This document shows, in pieces, positions 48,391-59,929 of a DNA stretch of 64,000 bases. Within the stretch, counting starts at the first letter, position 1. Every line of letters starts with the position of its first letter. The notes beneath the pieces were generated by a model. The model was not told the DNA's origin. It ran no database searches and was given only the letters and a program-made list of their open reading frames with translations. Source of the stretch: Pisaster brevispinus (lineage: Eukaryota; Echinodermata; Asteroidea; Forcipulatida; Asteriidae); assembly GCA_023634235.1 (NCBI GenBank), contig JAMKCF010000013.1:5989827-6053826 (forward strand), given 5' to 3'. The position numbers were made by a program, and so were the translations under genes.

Positions 48391-48683
48391 AGCCGTACTA
48401 TTTTCTTTAACATTCCTTTGCTGGGGCCACATTATACAAAGAAACATATAGTGCTACAAAAATATATATTTTAGTTAGTTACATTTCACAGATTGTCTTA
48501 GACCCTGAAATGTACCGATAACAATGACCAATTGTTCATTCACTAAACAATAGCCCATTGTGGTAATGTGAAGTACATGTAATTTGATCAACGCTAACAG
48601 AAACAGGTTAGCGGTTAAAAACAGTTTGTAATGCATAATACTGTTCATGAGTTGTACCAAATGTATTTCTGTTTTTTTTCCTG

Positions 48684-48689
48684 TTTATT
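48684..48689 (-). terminator. Candidate poly(A) signal for RRM2
   Basis: AATAAA on the minus strand lies about 625 bp beyond the RRM2 stop codon. It sits just past a truncated SINE copy, which would then form part of the 3' UTR. It is a candidate only. Confidence 0.2.
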
Positions 48690-48704
48690 CAAATGGAATA
48701 CTGC

Positions 48705-48965
48705 CTAACAGCACAAGGCCAGACCATCACTTCAAAGTGAGGGACACACTTAGCCGATGTGGGCTGTCGACCCAAATCAATTGTCCCCAGGGGCACTTTG
48801 CCACCTACTCCTAGGCCTGAAACAGAGTTACCCCCTTCACAGTCCGTAAGGATGTAGGCATGGGTATCATCCACTAGGAGCCTGGTTGGTAGAGGAGAAT
48901 GCACTACCTTCCCAACTTTTCATGAAGCATTTATGGTTAAGAGCCTTACCCAAGGGCACTTAAAA
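48705..48965 (-). mobile_element. tRNA-derived SINE, 5'-truncated copy
   Basis: This has the same body sequence as the 7.6-kb copy: GTGAGGG, GGGCTGTCGACCC, the CCACCTACTCCT block and the TTCACAGTCCGTAAGGATG block, in the same order and orientation. Similarity fades before the tRNA-like head. It lies just 3' of RRM2. Confidence 0.65.
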
Positions 48966-49314
48966 ACTGTTTAGCTATATTTTCAGCTAAGGAGCTCTAT
49001 GAAATTAAGCTGATGTCAAAATGTGTGTTCAATGGTTTTTTGATTTCCAAGCCTGGCTTTGGGTTCATCCGATCATGGATTGGGGGCACCAAAGTTCAAT
49101 AACAACCGCCACTCCGTACTCAAAAGTTCAACACGCTGAAATCCCGAGACTACAAGCTGCTGCTTTAAGTGGACTGGGTCTTGCATATTGTGTGTGGCAC
49201 GGTATGTAGGCTCAATGCAATGGGGTGTAGACGCACATGACATCCAACCTTACCCCAGGTGCCATAGGTGGGCGGAGCTTAATGGATCAGTCTATTGTCA
49301 GGAAGAAGGTTACA

Positions 49315-52300
49315 CTAGAAGTCGGCATCCAGCGTGAAGACATGCCTGGAGTCGTCTTCTGTCATCACATGAGCCCGTTGGTATTCAGAAACCCGCTTCT
49401 CGAAGAAATTCGACTTCCCTTCCAGGGAGATGTTCTCCATGAAATCAAACGGGTTTGCGGTTTTGAACGTCTGAACAGAAATGAAGATAGAAAGAGCACA
49501 GAGGATGTAAGCAACACAAACAATTCCTAGGAGCTACATTAAGCTTTATACACATCAGACAAATTAGATCTATCTAGATCTTTTCTTAGTTATTGTTCAA
49601 CTCATTTTGATTCATGTTAAATAAATTCTGGTCTAGTAACTATTTTGAGCCATAAGCCCTGCAAACAATTTGAAGGCAAAAATTTGGTTCAACAAAATGG
49701 CAGACCGTGTTAGTTCAAAAAATAAAAGGTAAACCACACAATTTTGAGGTATCTTTGTGTGAATCATTACATTCTTCTTTTTAACATCTTTCCAACCGTA
49801 CTCATTTCATAACAAACGATTTTTAGAGCCCAAAGCGCCCAATCCGAAGGCAACATGTCTCTTTACGAGAGAGAGCGAGCAGAGTTGACATTTACCTTGC
49901 TGCAGCTGAGCTCTACAAGTAACCTATCAGCAACAAACTCAATGTACTCCATCATCAGCTGGGCATTCATCCCGATCAGTTTCAGCGGCAAGGCCTCCTT
50001 GAAGAAGTTCTTCTCTATGCCTACAGCCTCGGCGATGATCTCTTTAATTCTCGCTTCCCTTGGTTTGTGGACCAGGTAGGTAAAAAGGTGGCTGGCGAAC
50101 TCACAGTGGAGACCCTCGTCACGGCTGATGAGTTCATTGGAGAATGTCAGCCCGGGCATCAGACCCCTTGAAACAAAGCATTAAAGAGCAATCAACAGAG
50201 TTAAAAAGAAATCAAGGTTTACTGGCTACCAGGGCAGGACTTGAACTCACTAACTCCAATCTCATGATCAGATTTCTTTGCTACCAAATGACTTGTCTGG
50301 TGATGAAGGGCCAAGTAAACAGATGTTTAGCTCAAGTAACAGGTTGTCTTGAAGCTACGTAATCCCATTGCCTTTGTGAACCGAAACAAAAACAATCAGC
50401 TCCTAACTTGAGCGAGACTCGAAACCCACAACATTATTGTTTATAGAGGGAAGAGTGAGACCATACATGTAGCCGTGTGCAACCAAGTCATGAGATGAGA
50501 CCATCCTGTGAGGGCACAGTTGGTTCTTGTGATTGATTTAGCTTGGTGCGCTACATACTTAGCAGCACAGGCTGTATACTCCCAAGGGAGCTGAGATGGT
50601 TGAAGGAATGAAATAAATGGCCCAGTGACCAGTGGTAATAATGTTGGAGTGCCATGAGCGTCACTGAGTGACAGATTTGAGCGCTATACAAGAAGCCGCT
50701 ATTACTATTTATTATTATAATACAAGCATAGAAGTTGACACACAGTCAAGAGTACGTCAAGTGACAAAGGTATTTGCCTCTAGCGCCATTGTCCTTTAAA
50801 ACGATCTAGGCTCAATAACAAGTAAAATTAAAAATGACATTTGCTTGTTATTTGACCTTTCTTTTTACAAAGGACCTTTCTCATGACGTACTCTGACTGT
50901 GTGCCAAATTCCATGCTTGTATCAACAAAGGCACAATTGCCCCCGTCTGCCTAACTAGAAAAGGCCTATTCTTCAACGTTGCCAATGCAGCCAACAGCCG
51001 TAGCCGTAGCCGTAGCCGTAGCCGTAGCCAAAGTCGCTGGACTTGGACACGGTCTTACCTCTTTTTCAACCAAAAGATGGCAGCGAACGACCCGGAAAAG
51101 AATATCCCCTCAACCGCTGTGAAGGCCACAAGTCTCTCTCCAAATGAAGCGTCCTTTGACTGGATCCATTTCAAGGCCCAGTCTGCTTTCCTCTTGATGC
51201 ACGGCACTATCATAATCAATTGTAAGAAAATCAAAAATGAAAAGAGAATTGCAGAATACTACTAATAATTTGGGAGGCTAATCATCCTTACTTGCAGCAG
51301 AGAAGCTGAAAGCTGCGAAGGACGCGACTACAACATGTTCGAGCAGCGGGCCTGCAAGGGTGCCTTTAATAGGCAGCCAGTCACATCAACCCAGCTATGA
51401 CGACGGAACACAGCCAGAGATCGAGGGTTTGCTTTTTCCGGAGAGAGGAAAACCGGAGGACCCGGAGAAAAATTCTAGTGGCATAAGAGAGAACCAACGC
51501 ACAACTCTACTCACATATGGCCTTAGCCGGGAATTGAACAAGGCCACAGTGGTGAAAGACGAGCACTTTACACACTAATTATGCCACCCAAATAGCAGTG
51601 GATGGTCTTATATTTAAATATAGGAAATCCACAACACAGTGCGCCCTCTACTGTTTGTCCAGAAGAAGACAGTTTCAGTGTAGCATTGGGGAAAGATCAA
51701 CAAGTACACATCGCACTACAGTTGTTTGTTTCGTGGTTTGCAGGCAGACATAGCACGAAGGACATATTTGTCTGATTTACGGCTTTGTTTTTGAAAATTG
51801 CTTGTTATTTTTTTCAAAAATCAAATCTGCAATGGCCCTTTAAATAACTGTCTCATGACATACTCAGTGACTGTGTGCCAAATTCCATGCTTGTATCATC
51901 AAATGCACAATGCCCCAAAATATTTCCCCAATCTGCCCCACCATAGAATCTTGGGAAGGTAGTGCATTCTGCTCTACCAACCAGGCTCTTAGTGGACGGT
52001 ACATTCGCCCACATCCTTTTGGACTGTGAAGGGAGTAACCCTGTTTCAGCCCCAGGAGTAAGTGGCAACGTGCCCCTGGTGACAGTTGATCTGGGTCGAC
52101 AGCCCAAATCAGTATAAAAGTGTAGCCCTCACCTTGAAGTGGCCGCCCGGCCTTGTGAGTTGGGCGATATCTCATAAAAGAATTTTAACAAATATATTCT
52201 CCTTCCATTGGACCTACAAGAGACTCACTTGTTTCTATTGCGTTGAACAAGCGCATCTTCTCAGAGTGGTCCTGTATGTAACTGTCAATGAGTAAACTGT

Positions 52301-55300
52301 ACATCTCAGAGTGAACGTTCTGTAAACAAACAAAACAAATAAATAACAAAACAATCAGTGGGCACTACATCATGGTCAAATAATAATAATAATAATAATC
52401 AGTTCTTATCTAGCGCTTTATCAACTTGAAGGCATCTCAAAGCACTCCTTTTTTTCTACCAGGTATGCAGAGCTAAGTTTGAAATATCAGACCCATTTAT
52501 TTACATAGCACAATGAGGTGCCTGTTTTCGGAAAATCTCTTCTTCACATTGTTTGTGTTAAATTTCTAGCAGGGGTTGGTGTAAATAAGTCACTAAAAAT
52601 AAATTTCATTTTCTTAATAGTATCTTTGCTATTTCTCTCTGATTTTGCAAGAAAATCTTCCACTCTTCCAGTCTACTTGTCAAATCCATTCAAGCTTAGT
52701 TAGCGAGGTCACAGTGGGTACCAACCGCATCTCTGGCAGCAGCATTCGCGAACAGACACCAACCCTCAGAAATCGGAGAAATGATTTGGGTGAAAAATAT
52801 TCCAAACCATATTACTTAAGAGGAATCTTTTCTCAAAATAGTTTATAATCTCAAAACAGCTGCAGTGCTTCACACATAGTAAATTTTTATGGTTATTCAT
52901 TTTTGGAGTACAATCTATAACCCTACCCTCAGAAGATAATAGATGATTTTGTTTATATTTACATTTATATTTATTTCATTTCTTGGGCTGATAAAAAATA
53001 CATTAAAGGACATTGGTAAATCATTGAAAGATACAAGAGCAATTGAAATACAGAGGAAGGAAAGAGAACCGGCTGGAGCCCGTAGGATTGCCTAAAGGAA
53101 ACAAAGTTCCTGTCTAGAGGCTCTCCTCTCCAGCTGGTCTTAAAAAAAGAACAACAATAAATTGAAAACAATATATATATATTTGATGGTTTACTTACCT
53201 CCATTGCTATTTGGAAGCCATAGAAACACCTGGCTTCGGGGATCTGAACCTCTTGGCTGAACCTCTCAGCTAGGTTCTCATTGACGATGCCGTCACTCGC
53301 TGCGAAGAAGGCAAGGATGTGCTTGATGAAGTGCTGCTCTGAAGGCTGCAAAGAGAGATGAATTTACTGCTTCATTACCTCATGCAAATTTCAAGTCACA
53401 AATTTCTAACAAACAATTTGATCTATTTGGGCATGATATTTTGCCCTCGGAAAAAAAAAGCAGGAACATTTGATCAAGTACAAGGGCAGATCTACGTGTC
53501 CATTGGTCCCACTCCTTTCAAACAGGCCCTCGAGACCTACCTTTTCTCTGTTTGCAGGCTAGTGTTAAGGGCGAGCCTTGTTTGGGTTTTCCTACAACAT
53601 CCTAAACTGAACATTTGGTTACTGTCTCCTCTTCACAGTATTCTTCAGGCCAATAGAATGCAGCTTGCCTAAAAGGACTCCTTGGTTTCATCTCCGTCGA
53701 CTCCAAAAAACTTCAACAAAAAGCCGCTCGCCTGATTCACCAGAGGCCAAAGCACTCTCATGCCACAACTTGACTTGCTAACCTTCACTGGCTCCCAATC
53801 AACCAACGGATCATCTTCAAGACAGCATTCAACCTGTGCAAAACCGTGAGCAACCATTTTTTCCATCTTACACTTCTGATGTTCTCGACCTCAGCCAACC
53901 CAAACGACAATTTCTCGCACTATCAGGAGTAAAGGGGAAAGTGCTTTTTCCAGTGCGGGTCCCCCAACTTGGAATTCTCTACCTACCTCCAACCGGAATT
54001 CCTCATCTCTTGAACGGTTTAAGGGACTCTTAAAAACCCATTTGTTTTGATCTCTGTTGTTTTGCTCACAGCGCTTCAAATCCTTTGGCAAGGATCCATA
54101 AATTCCTGTTATTGGGGGTTTCGGCCATCAGCCGAAACCACCTTTGTTTTCGTCAAGATTTTTATTTTTTTTTCACTATTATTATTCTTCTTTCCGAAAA
54201 AGTCTCATAGCATTTACACATGAAATTTGTTACCGTTCGATCTCAGGAACTACAGTCTTAAAAGACACAAACAATACATCAAATGAAAGCCTGTGCTCTA
54301 ACTTAGATCAAGCAGCAGTTCGATCGAGGGTTTTTAATCGTCTGTTGACGATATTAACGATTTAAAAACACGTATCGTCAACAAAGCACGATCGTCTTGT
54401 GTGTGTACATTGCACGTAATTCACGCTGTACATCGCATACGGCCATACCCACACAGAGCCCATTGTCCACGCGCGTGGCATTGTTCGACCTTTGTACCTT
54501 TCATTTTGGTTCGCTACTTCGCTTCTACAGTTAATGGTGAACCTGTATAGCGCCCTCTTAATCATTTGTGGAGAGTCCTCGAACTATTAAAATACGGAAG
54601 CGTTTGGGGATATTAGTAGCGGTTTGTTCTCACGCAATTTCAATGCATTCTCCCACCACAATTTATTTCAAGGTCTGTGCAGTATAGCTTATTAATAACT
54701 TTAGCATTGGCATGGTGGTTTATTGTTTACAATTATTTATTATTTAACACTTTATATCGTCTGAACCATAACGTAAAAGAGTTATATTTTTGTACCGTCT
54801 TGTAGCTTATCACAACGTTCGTACGAAAAACGTGTTTTCATCATCGTGATGTCATCAGGTGTCAAATTAATTATTACATTAATTCAACATTGACAACAAA
54901 GCCGAAACCCCAGTGTTTGTTCATTACAAACTCGTTTCTAGTTATTATTATTATTATTATTATTACTACAACCAGGAAGCCATAACAAAATAAAAAATTT
55001 TAAAAAATACAAAAACAAACTTTGGAAAGATCGCTCTCAGGCTCAAGAGGACAGAGGAACTCCTGCTCCCGCCCCCACAGAAAAACAAGATGGGGGAAAA
55101 CAAAGAAGACGCAAGTCTTGGGCCGATGTCTGGACAGAACAAAATATTAAGTGATAGGGGTACCTTGAGTCTCCTCCAGTGTTCCAAGTCCTTTCCAAGA
55201 TCTACTTCTTCACAAGTCCAAAAAGAAGCTGGAAAATAAAATCTCAAATAATAAGTATTTCTAATACTTCCATTTTGAAACAGGGATCTAATTAAGCCTG

Positions 55301-56445
55301 AACCCCTGGTGTCTTTGGAAAGAGTCCCTCTTGAATCCAACACTCCACTCTATGGTAACTTGGGATGGTGGGTTTGGTGTATAGTGGTATTTTCCCTCGC
55401 CTTCCACCTCTAGGACCCCGGTTCCAACTCCGCCGAGTACTACGTGGTTAGGTTTTTCTGTTCCTACCTGATGGATTGGATTTTCCGTGGAATCATTCTT
55501 TGGGGTTTTCCTCCCACATCTAAAACTGAAACTTCTTTCTTTGTCTTGTCTCCACGGGGTTCGTGGCTAGTGTAGTGATTAAGTTCGCTTTTCTGAGAGT
55601 CCTTGGCTTCACAAGCAGAATTTATGATTGAAATGAATTGAAATATAAATGAAAATGAAACTCAACACAAGAAAAGTTTGGAGTCTGGTATGCCCGGCCC
55701 AATGATAAGCAGCTGTTGTTTTGCCCTACAGTACCATATATCCAACAAGGTCAGACCATTTCCTGAATACGATCTTGGAGCTTTGGGGGCTAGAAGGGTT
55801 CAAGACTTTCTCCTTAAGTTTTTCTTAACTAGATTTAAAAATCAAATTGGAGCCTTTGATTGACTTGACACAATGAAACCAATCTTGCTGAAGTGGCAGT
55901 CTTGTTACTGGGAAATTATGGAAGACTTTACCCTGAGCTTTCTTGTAGAACTTCCAAATTTCAGGGTACTGGATCGGCAAGATGACAAAGCGTCTCGGGT
56001 TGGGTTTGAGAAGCGGTTCATCGCTGGCGATATCTTTTGAGAGATTCTCCTTCGTATTTGCTTTCTCCAGACTGTCTGTGGGTTCATCCAAGGATGCCTG
56101 AGGGTGCTGATTTCTTGAGGAGAGGCTTTCTGGTTTTGCCGAGGCCCTCAAGAGTTGACGTTCATCCTCCTCTTGAATGTACGACATCTGAGAGAGTAGA
56201 GGACTATCCTCCTCATCACTGTCCTCCTGAGGGGGTGGCACCTCATCGTCCGAGTCGATCGTCAACCTCTCTTGCGTGGGCACGGAGAAGGGGTTCGTCT
56301 CCTGCGACATGGCAGTGGAGTCTATTTGTGGTGAGGAGAGGTCCAGTGACATCTGAGATGCGGAAAGATGCTCCTCACTGTCCTGAGATTCCGTGACGAG
56401 ACTGGGGAGGGTGTTCACTCCATCTTGGTTCCCTTTACTGATCAT
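49315..56445 (-). CDS. RRM2: Ribonucleoside-diphosphate reductase small subunit (class Ia, R2)
   Basis: Seven coding exons on the minus strand join in phase: 56496-55932, 55228-55164, 53345-53199, 52319-52229, 51206-51059, 50166-49896 and 49470-49315 (TAG 49315-49317). R2 carries the di-iron/tyrosyl radical cofactor that makes dNTPs together with R1. From the first ATG in the first exon (56445) the protein has 463 residues. All cofactor residues are present at canonical spacing: D211 ([12 protein letters not shown]), E242, H245, Y249 (NVHSEMY), E305 (VEGIFFSG), E339 and H342 (RDEGLH). The C-terminus ends FTLDADF, the R1-binding tail. The N-terminal extension (about 145 residues before LLKPNPRRF, against about 65 in human) is acidic and Ser/Gln-rich, and contains KEN at 132-134. 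The first listed exon begins with an acceptor (56496) and its frame is open to that point, so an upstream exon exists. It may be 5' UTR or may add residues. The presence of KEN favours RRM2 over RRM2B. Confidence 0.96.
50640..50722 (+). mobile_element. 3' tail of a CR1/L2-like non-LTR element (RRM2 intron)
   Basis: TTTGAGCGCTATACAAGAAGCCGC is followed by TATTATTATT-type sequence, a plus-oriented tail of the same kind as the one at 22.3 kb. Confidence 0.4.
50996..51030. repeat. (GTAGCC)n hexanucleotide run next to an RRM2 donor site
   Basis: Five or more GTAGCC units occur 30-60 bp inside the intron that follows the RRM2 exon 51206-51059. Confidence 0.6.
51925..52180 (+). mobile_element. tRNA-derived SINE, 5'-truncated copy in RRM2 intron
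   Basis: This is the reverse-oriented copy of the same SINE body (GGTAGTGCATTCTGCTC ... GAGTTGGGCGATATCTCAT), with the 3' end preserved and the tRNA-like head missing. It lies in the intron between the exons at 51.2 and 52.2 kb, opposite to the gene's orientation. Confidence 0.65.
52379..52450 (-). mobile_element. 3' tail of a CR1/L2-like non-LTR element (RRM2 intron)
   Basis: (AAT)n followed by CAGTTCTTATCTAGCGC and CTCAAAGCACTCC repeats the pattern of the tail at 22.3 kb in the same orientation. Confidence 0.4.
53640..54050 (+). pseudogene. CR1/L2-like reverse transcriptase C-terminal remnant
   Basis: Plus-strand frames carry, in order, the segments [21 protein letters not shown] and [14 protein letters not shown] followed by [10 protein letters not shown] and a stop at 54048. 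These are the characteristic C-terminal landmarks of CR1/L2-type non-LTR retrotransposon polymerases. At least one frameshift and internal stops separate them, so the copy is dead. It lies antisense in an RRM2 intron (between the exons at 53.3 and 55.2 kb). Confidence 0.8.
54113..54912. mobile_element. Inverted-repeat element with GGGGTTTCGGC termini
   Basis: The left end TTGGGGGTTTCGGC (54112-54125) and right end GCCGAAACCCCAG (54901-54913) are inverted. Just inside the left end GGTTTCGGC and GCCGAAACC form a 9-bp hairpin around CATCA. The roughly 0.8-kb interior shows no convincing ORF. It directly follows the 3' end of the retrotransposon remnant, and an (ATT)n run resumes at 54944, so it probably inserted into that element's tail. 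Confidence 0.55.
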
Positions 56446-57404
56446 AGTAAACGATGAGGAAGGGCAGATCTTCTTCGAGGGGAAATCTAATCGGAGCTGC
56501 AAGACATATAATAAAAAGGAAACTGACAGTAGTGTAAAACTAGTGTTGGTATTTTCGTGTCTTTCCACACAGCTAACCTTACTGACCGTAGCAATAATTT
56601 GCAGACAAAATGAACAGAATAGAGGTAATCATCAAGCAGGGAACGATTTCAGGGAGGGTGGGCATACAACCTTAAAGGGGGGCTGTCATCTTGATCATAG
56701 CAGCCCTGTGGTTGTACCCAGTTACTGAACGCCTGCGTGCGCTAGCCCACACATCCATGATGGTGCCCTTGTAATGTGACAGCCAGCGTGCAGTGACTGG
56801 GTGAGAGTTCAACATATACAGCCACAGGCCTGGCACTTACAATCATGACGACAGTCTCCTGCCTTTAATACAACACTCCTCCCAAGTAGCCGCAAGTTTA
56901 CTGGAAAGTCAATTCCCCTCATCCACACTGTACAATTAAAACTGATTGGATCTTTCTGGAGCATAATTACCTCAGCATCTGAAGCTGTACACAAGATGTC
57001 CCTTTTACAAGCGTCTCCTGTTTTTCTTTCCATGGGGAACAATTTTATTGAAAACCTTTCATCTGAAAGTACAAAAAAAATATGTGTAACCATTAATTTT
57101 TCGTCATATAAAAACCCTAGTATTACTATCAGTGTACTCTCTTGCCAAACTGGCTCTTTTCACAAAATTCCTCATGAGTTTGATTCTACAGACTAGGTCC
57201 ACAGTACACAAGCCATGGTTTCCTGATGATACAAGCTGTACAGACAGAAGAAACCCATGCACCCAATGCTAGCCTGTAAAGATACATGCATAGTTTGCCC
57301 TTAACTTTTTCAGTGACTATCCAGCAGGACCAGTGATTTCACTGGTCCTCCAGCTTTTTCACTGGTCTCCCAGCTTTTTCACTGGTCCTTTGTTTTTTTT
57401 TTAC

Positions 57405-57576
57405 CAGGCCTGGAATTTCACCCTTGAGAGGGCAAGGCCATTTCCATTTAGCAAAGGGCACTTCCACTGGAAAATTATAAAGTCTGTTGCTTGGAAAGTT
57501 ATGAAGGGGCACCAAGGCCAAGACCAGGGGCAACAGAGGCCATGGGCTCCGTGGGCCTCCGTGTAATTCCAGGCCT
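57405..57576 (+). mobile_element. Short inverted-repeat element with CCAGGCCTGGAATT ends
   Basis: The left end CCAGGCCTGGAATTTCAC and right end GTAATTCCAGGCCTG are inverted. The interior (GGCACTTCCACTGG, GGCCAAGACCAGGGGC) recurs at 39.9 kb, and in part at 46.22-46.29 kb (GGCCAAGACCAGGGC, GTAACTCCAGGAGG). Confidence 0.55.
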
Positions 57577-58450
57577 GTCTTTCCACTGTCATTTGCATGG
57601 GACTCGAGTTTGAAACCATACGAAAAAACAGTGCAGGCAGTGGTTTACACAATGTACATGTAGCTTTTGGAACCAATGAACTAGCCGGCAGGACCACTTG
57701 GTCAGATTTTTGACTGGTCCTCAGATTTTATTACTGCTGCCACTTACCTCCATACATATTGCTAAATCGGAGCGAGTACACAGTGTTTTGGCACTACAGT
57801 TTATATACATTTATTCGGCTATTACTACAGGTTGCAATACTCATATTAGTAATAGTTGTATTACCCTTGGTTTAGCCCTGGTAGGACGTCGCGTTGTATG
57901 CAACGGAGGAGTCCAACCTGGGCTAACCCTTGGTTCTCACTGTTGGTCAAGGTCTGTCTGTCTGTACATGTATTTAATTCCTTCAAATCTCCCCAAATGT
58001 TGCTGTTTGGAATTACTCTTTCTCTTTTTTGAACTTAAAGAGTTGTACATGAATGAAACACTAAATATTATTATGTTCTACTTAGTTCTTTATCTTTTCA
58101 CCCATGATATTTTGTTTATGGGAAAAGTTTCACTTTCAGTATCCGGCCACCATTTTCATTCACTGTTATTGTTAAGTGTTACTGTTAGTGTATAGCTCCA
58201 TGGTGGTGTTACGACAGTACACACTTGACAATACATTTGACATGTATCGTGACCATGGAATTCTACCTCCATGCTAAAACTAAAGCAATGTCTCATTTGA
58301 GTATTAATATTATTAACACAATCTACTAACTTTTACTTGACTAGAGTGTGGTAATAATATAGTATTTTATTTGTGTTTCATGAATGAGTGAAAGTGGCGG
58401 CAGGATTGGATACTGAAAATGTTCCCACTTTAAAACGGTCATACTAATAA

Positions 58451-58781
58451 TAGCGTCAACAGGCCCATTTCACGACAACTCAAGACAACTAAAGACAACT
58501 CAAGACAACAAGTTTAAAATACCATCATGGGTCCAAAGTCATTGCGCAAGCGCAATAGCATCACGTCGGCCAATTCTACGAACGGAGAAAGTTGCCTATT
58601 TTTATGATAAAAACATTTTTTTCCCGTGAAAAATATGTATGCACGATGGTTCCAGTCAGTTTTAAACGTGTTTCCAGATACATTATGATTACAACCATTG
58701 TATTTGATGGTATTTTAAACTTGTTGTCTTGAGTTGTCTTGAGTTGTCTTGAGTTGTCGTGAAATGGGCCTGTTGACGCTA
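58451..58781. mobile_element. Fold-back element with about 75-bp inverted arms
   Basis: The left arm begins TAGCGTCAACAGGCCCATTT and the right arm ends in its reverse complement, followed by CTA. The arms match over about 75 bp with one or two mismatches and contain tandem GACAACTCAA units. The loop of about 180 bp is unrelated. There is no ORF. Confidence 0.85.
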
Positions 58782-59929
58782 ATTAGTACGACCCCTTTTA
58801 AAACAGTAAAAATAAAAAACAACAGTAACAACACAGTCACTGACCATATTCACCTACCAAAGTACCAGTGCCACTGCCACCTAGCTTCAATGAAATTACC
58901 TTAAATTAATCCAAAACCGAACTGGCCCACTTTCAGCAACATCTTGCAAGCTCTGACATGTTATCAGACGACCTCCATGTATCATAACAATGCATCATCT
59001 GCCCTTGTTGTTGTTGTAGAGAGGCCATGGCACAATACACACAAATGGGACCGAAATAACCGGTGTGAAGTTGTTTTCTCGTTCGACTTTCGATATTCAA
59101 CATTCGAATGTCAAACAAGTACCAGTTACTCGTTTGACATTCATCATTCGTTTACGCACAAAACCGATATAACTGTATTGAAGCACTTTTCACATGTCCA
59201 AACCCCATGGGCCGGGCACCACTTTTACACAGAATTAAAGAGGAGGGTCCAAGGAAAACACCCATGGTCATCTTGGCCCGGCCCATGGGGTTTGAATATT
59301 TGTTAATAGATTTTTGAAAAATTTATATTTTGACGGGCAAAAATCCTACCGTACATTGTTATGCACTTAATCAATGTATTTACTCCAAATTTTGAATGGT
59401 AGGTTTCACATGTCCAGACCCTATAATTAGGCTATTAAAGGGTGGTGGAGAGGGTGGAGGGTGGAGCACATTTCCCCCTTTTTTCGTAGGGCCATTCTAG
59501 CCAGGTTTCCGTTCCCTTTACAGCGGAATTATTACACAATTTTACTTTTTTGAAATACAAATAATATGAAGTGAGAGTAATTCAATACATTGTCTTGGGT
59601 AAATAGAGAAAAAAGAAAAAAGAAAAAAACAAAAACCCAATTTCAATTGGGATGGGGGTGGGGGTATTGAGGGGGACGTTCAATGGCGGGGGGGGGGGGA
59701 CTTTTGAGTTTCGTGGCCATGGTACATTCACGCGAGAGCTGCCATAAAGTATGGCGACTACCCACATCAAAATAGACAAAAAGGGCTACGCGTTCACAAC
59801 CATCAAAAAGCATTTTATGCTGAAATACGGTCTCAAAAAATTCTGCTCTACCACTCACTGACCTAAGCACAATAGAGACAAGTTATGTAGCAGAATCTGC
59901 ATTGCATAACCTAACATCCGATATTTAAA

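Larger units (their letters stand above)
44676..49314. other. RAD23 upstream and RRM2 downstream intergenic region
   Basis: This holds the putative RAD23 promoter region (44.68-44.95 kb), a TTTG microsatellite, the 84-bp array, inverted-repeat copy h, and the SINE and GGCTACGG repeats near RRM2. No protein-coding gene is supported. Confidence 0.6.
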
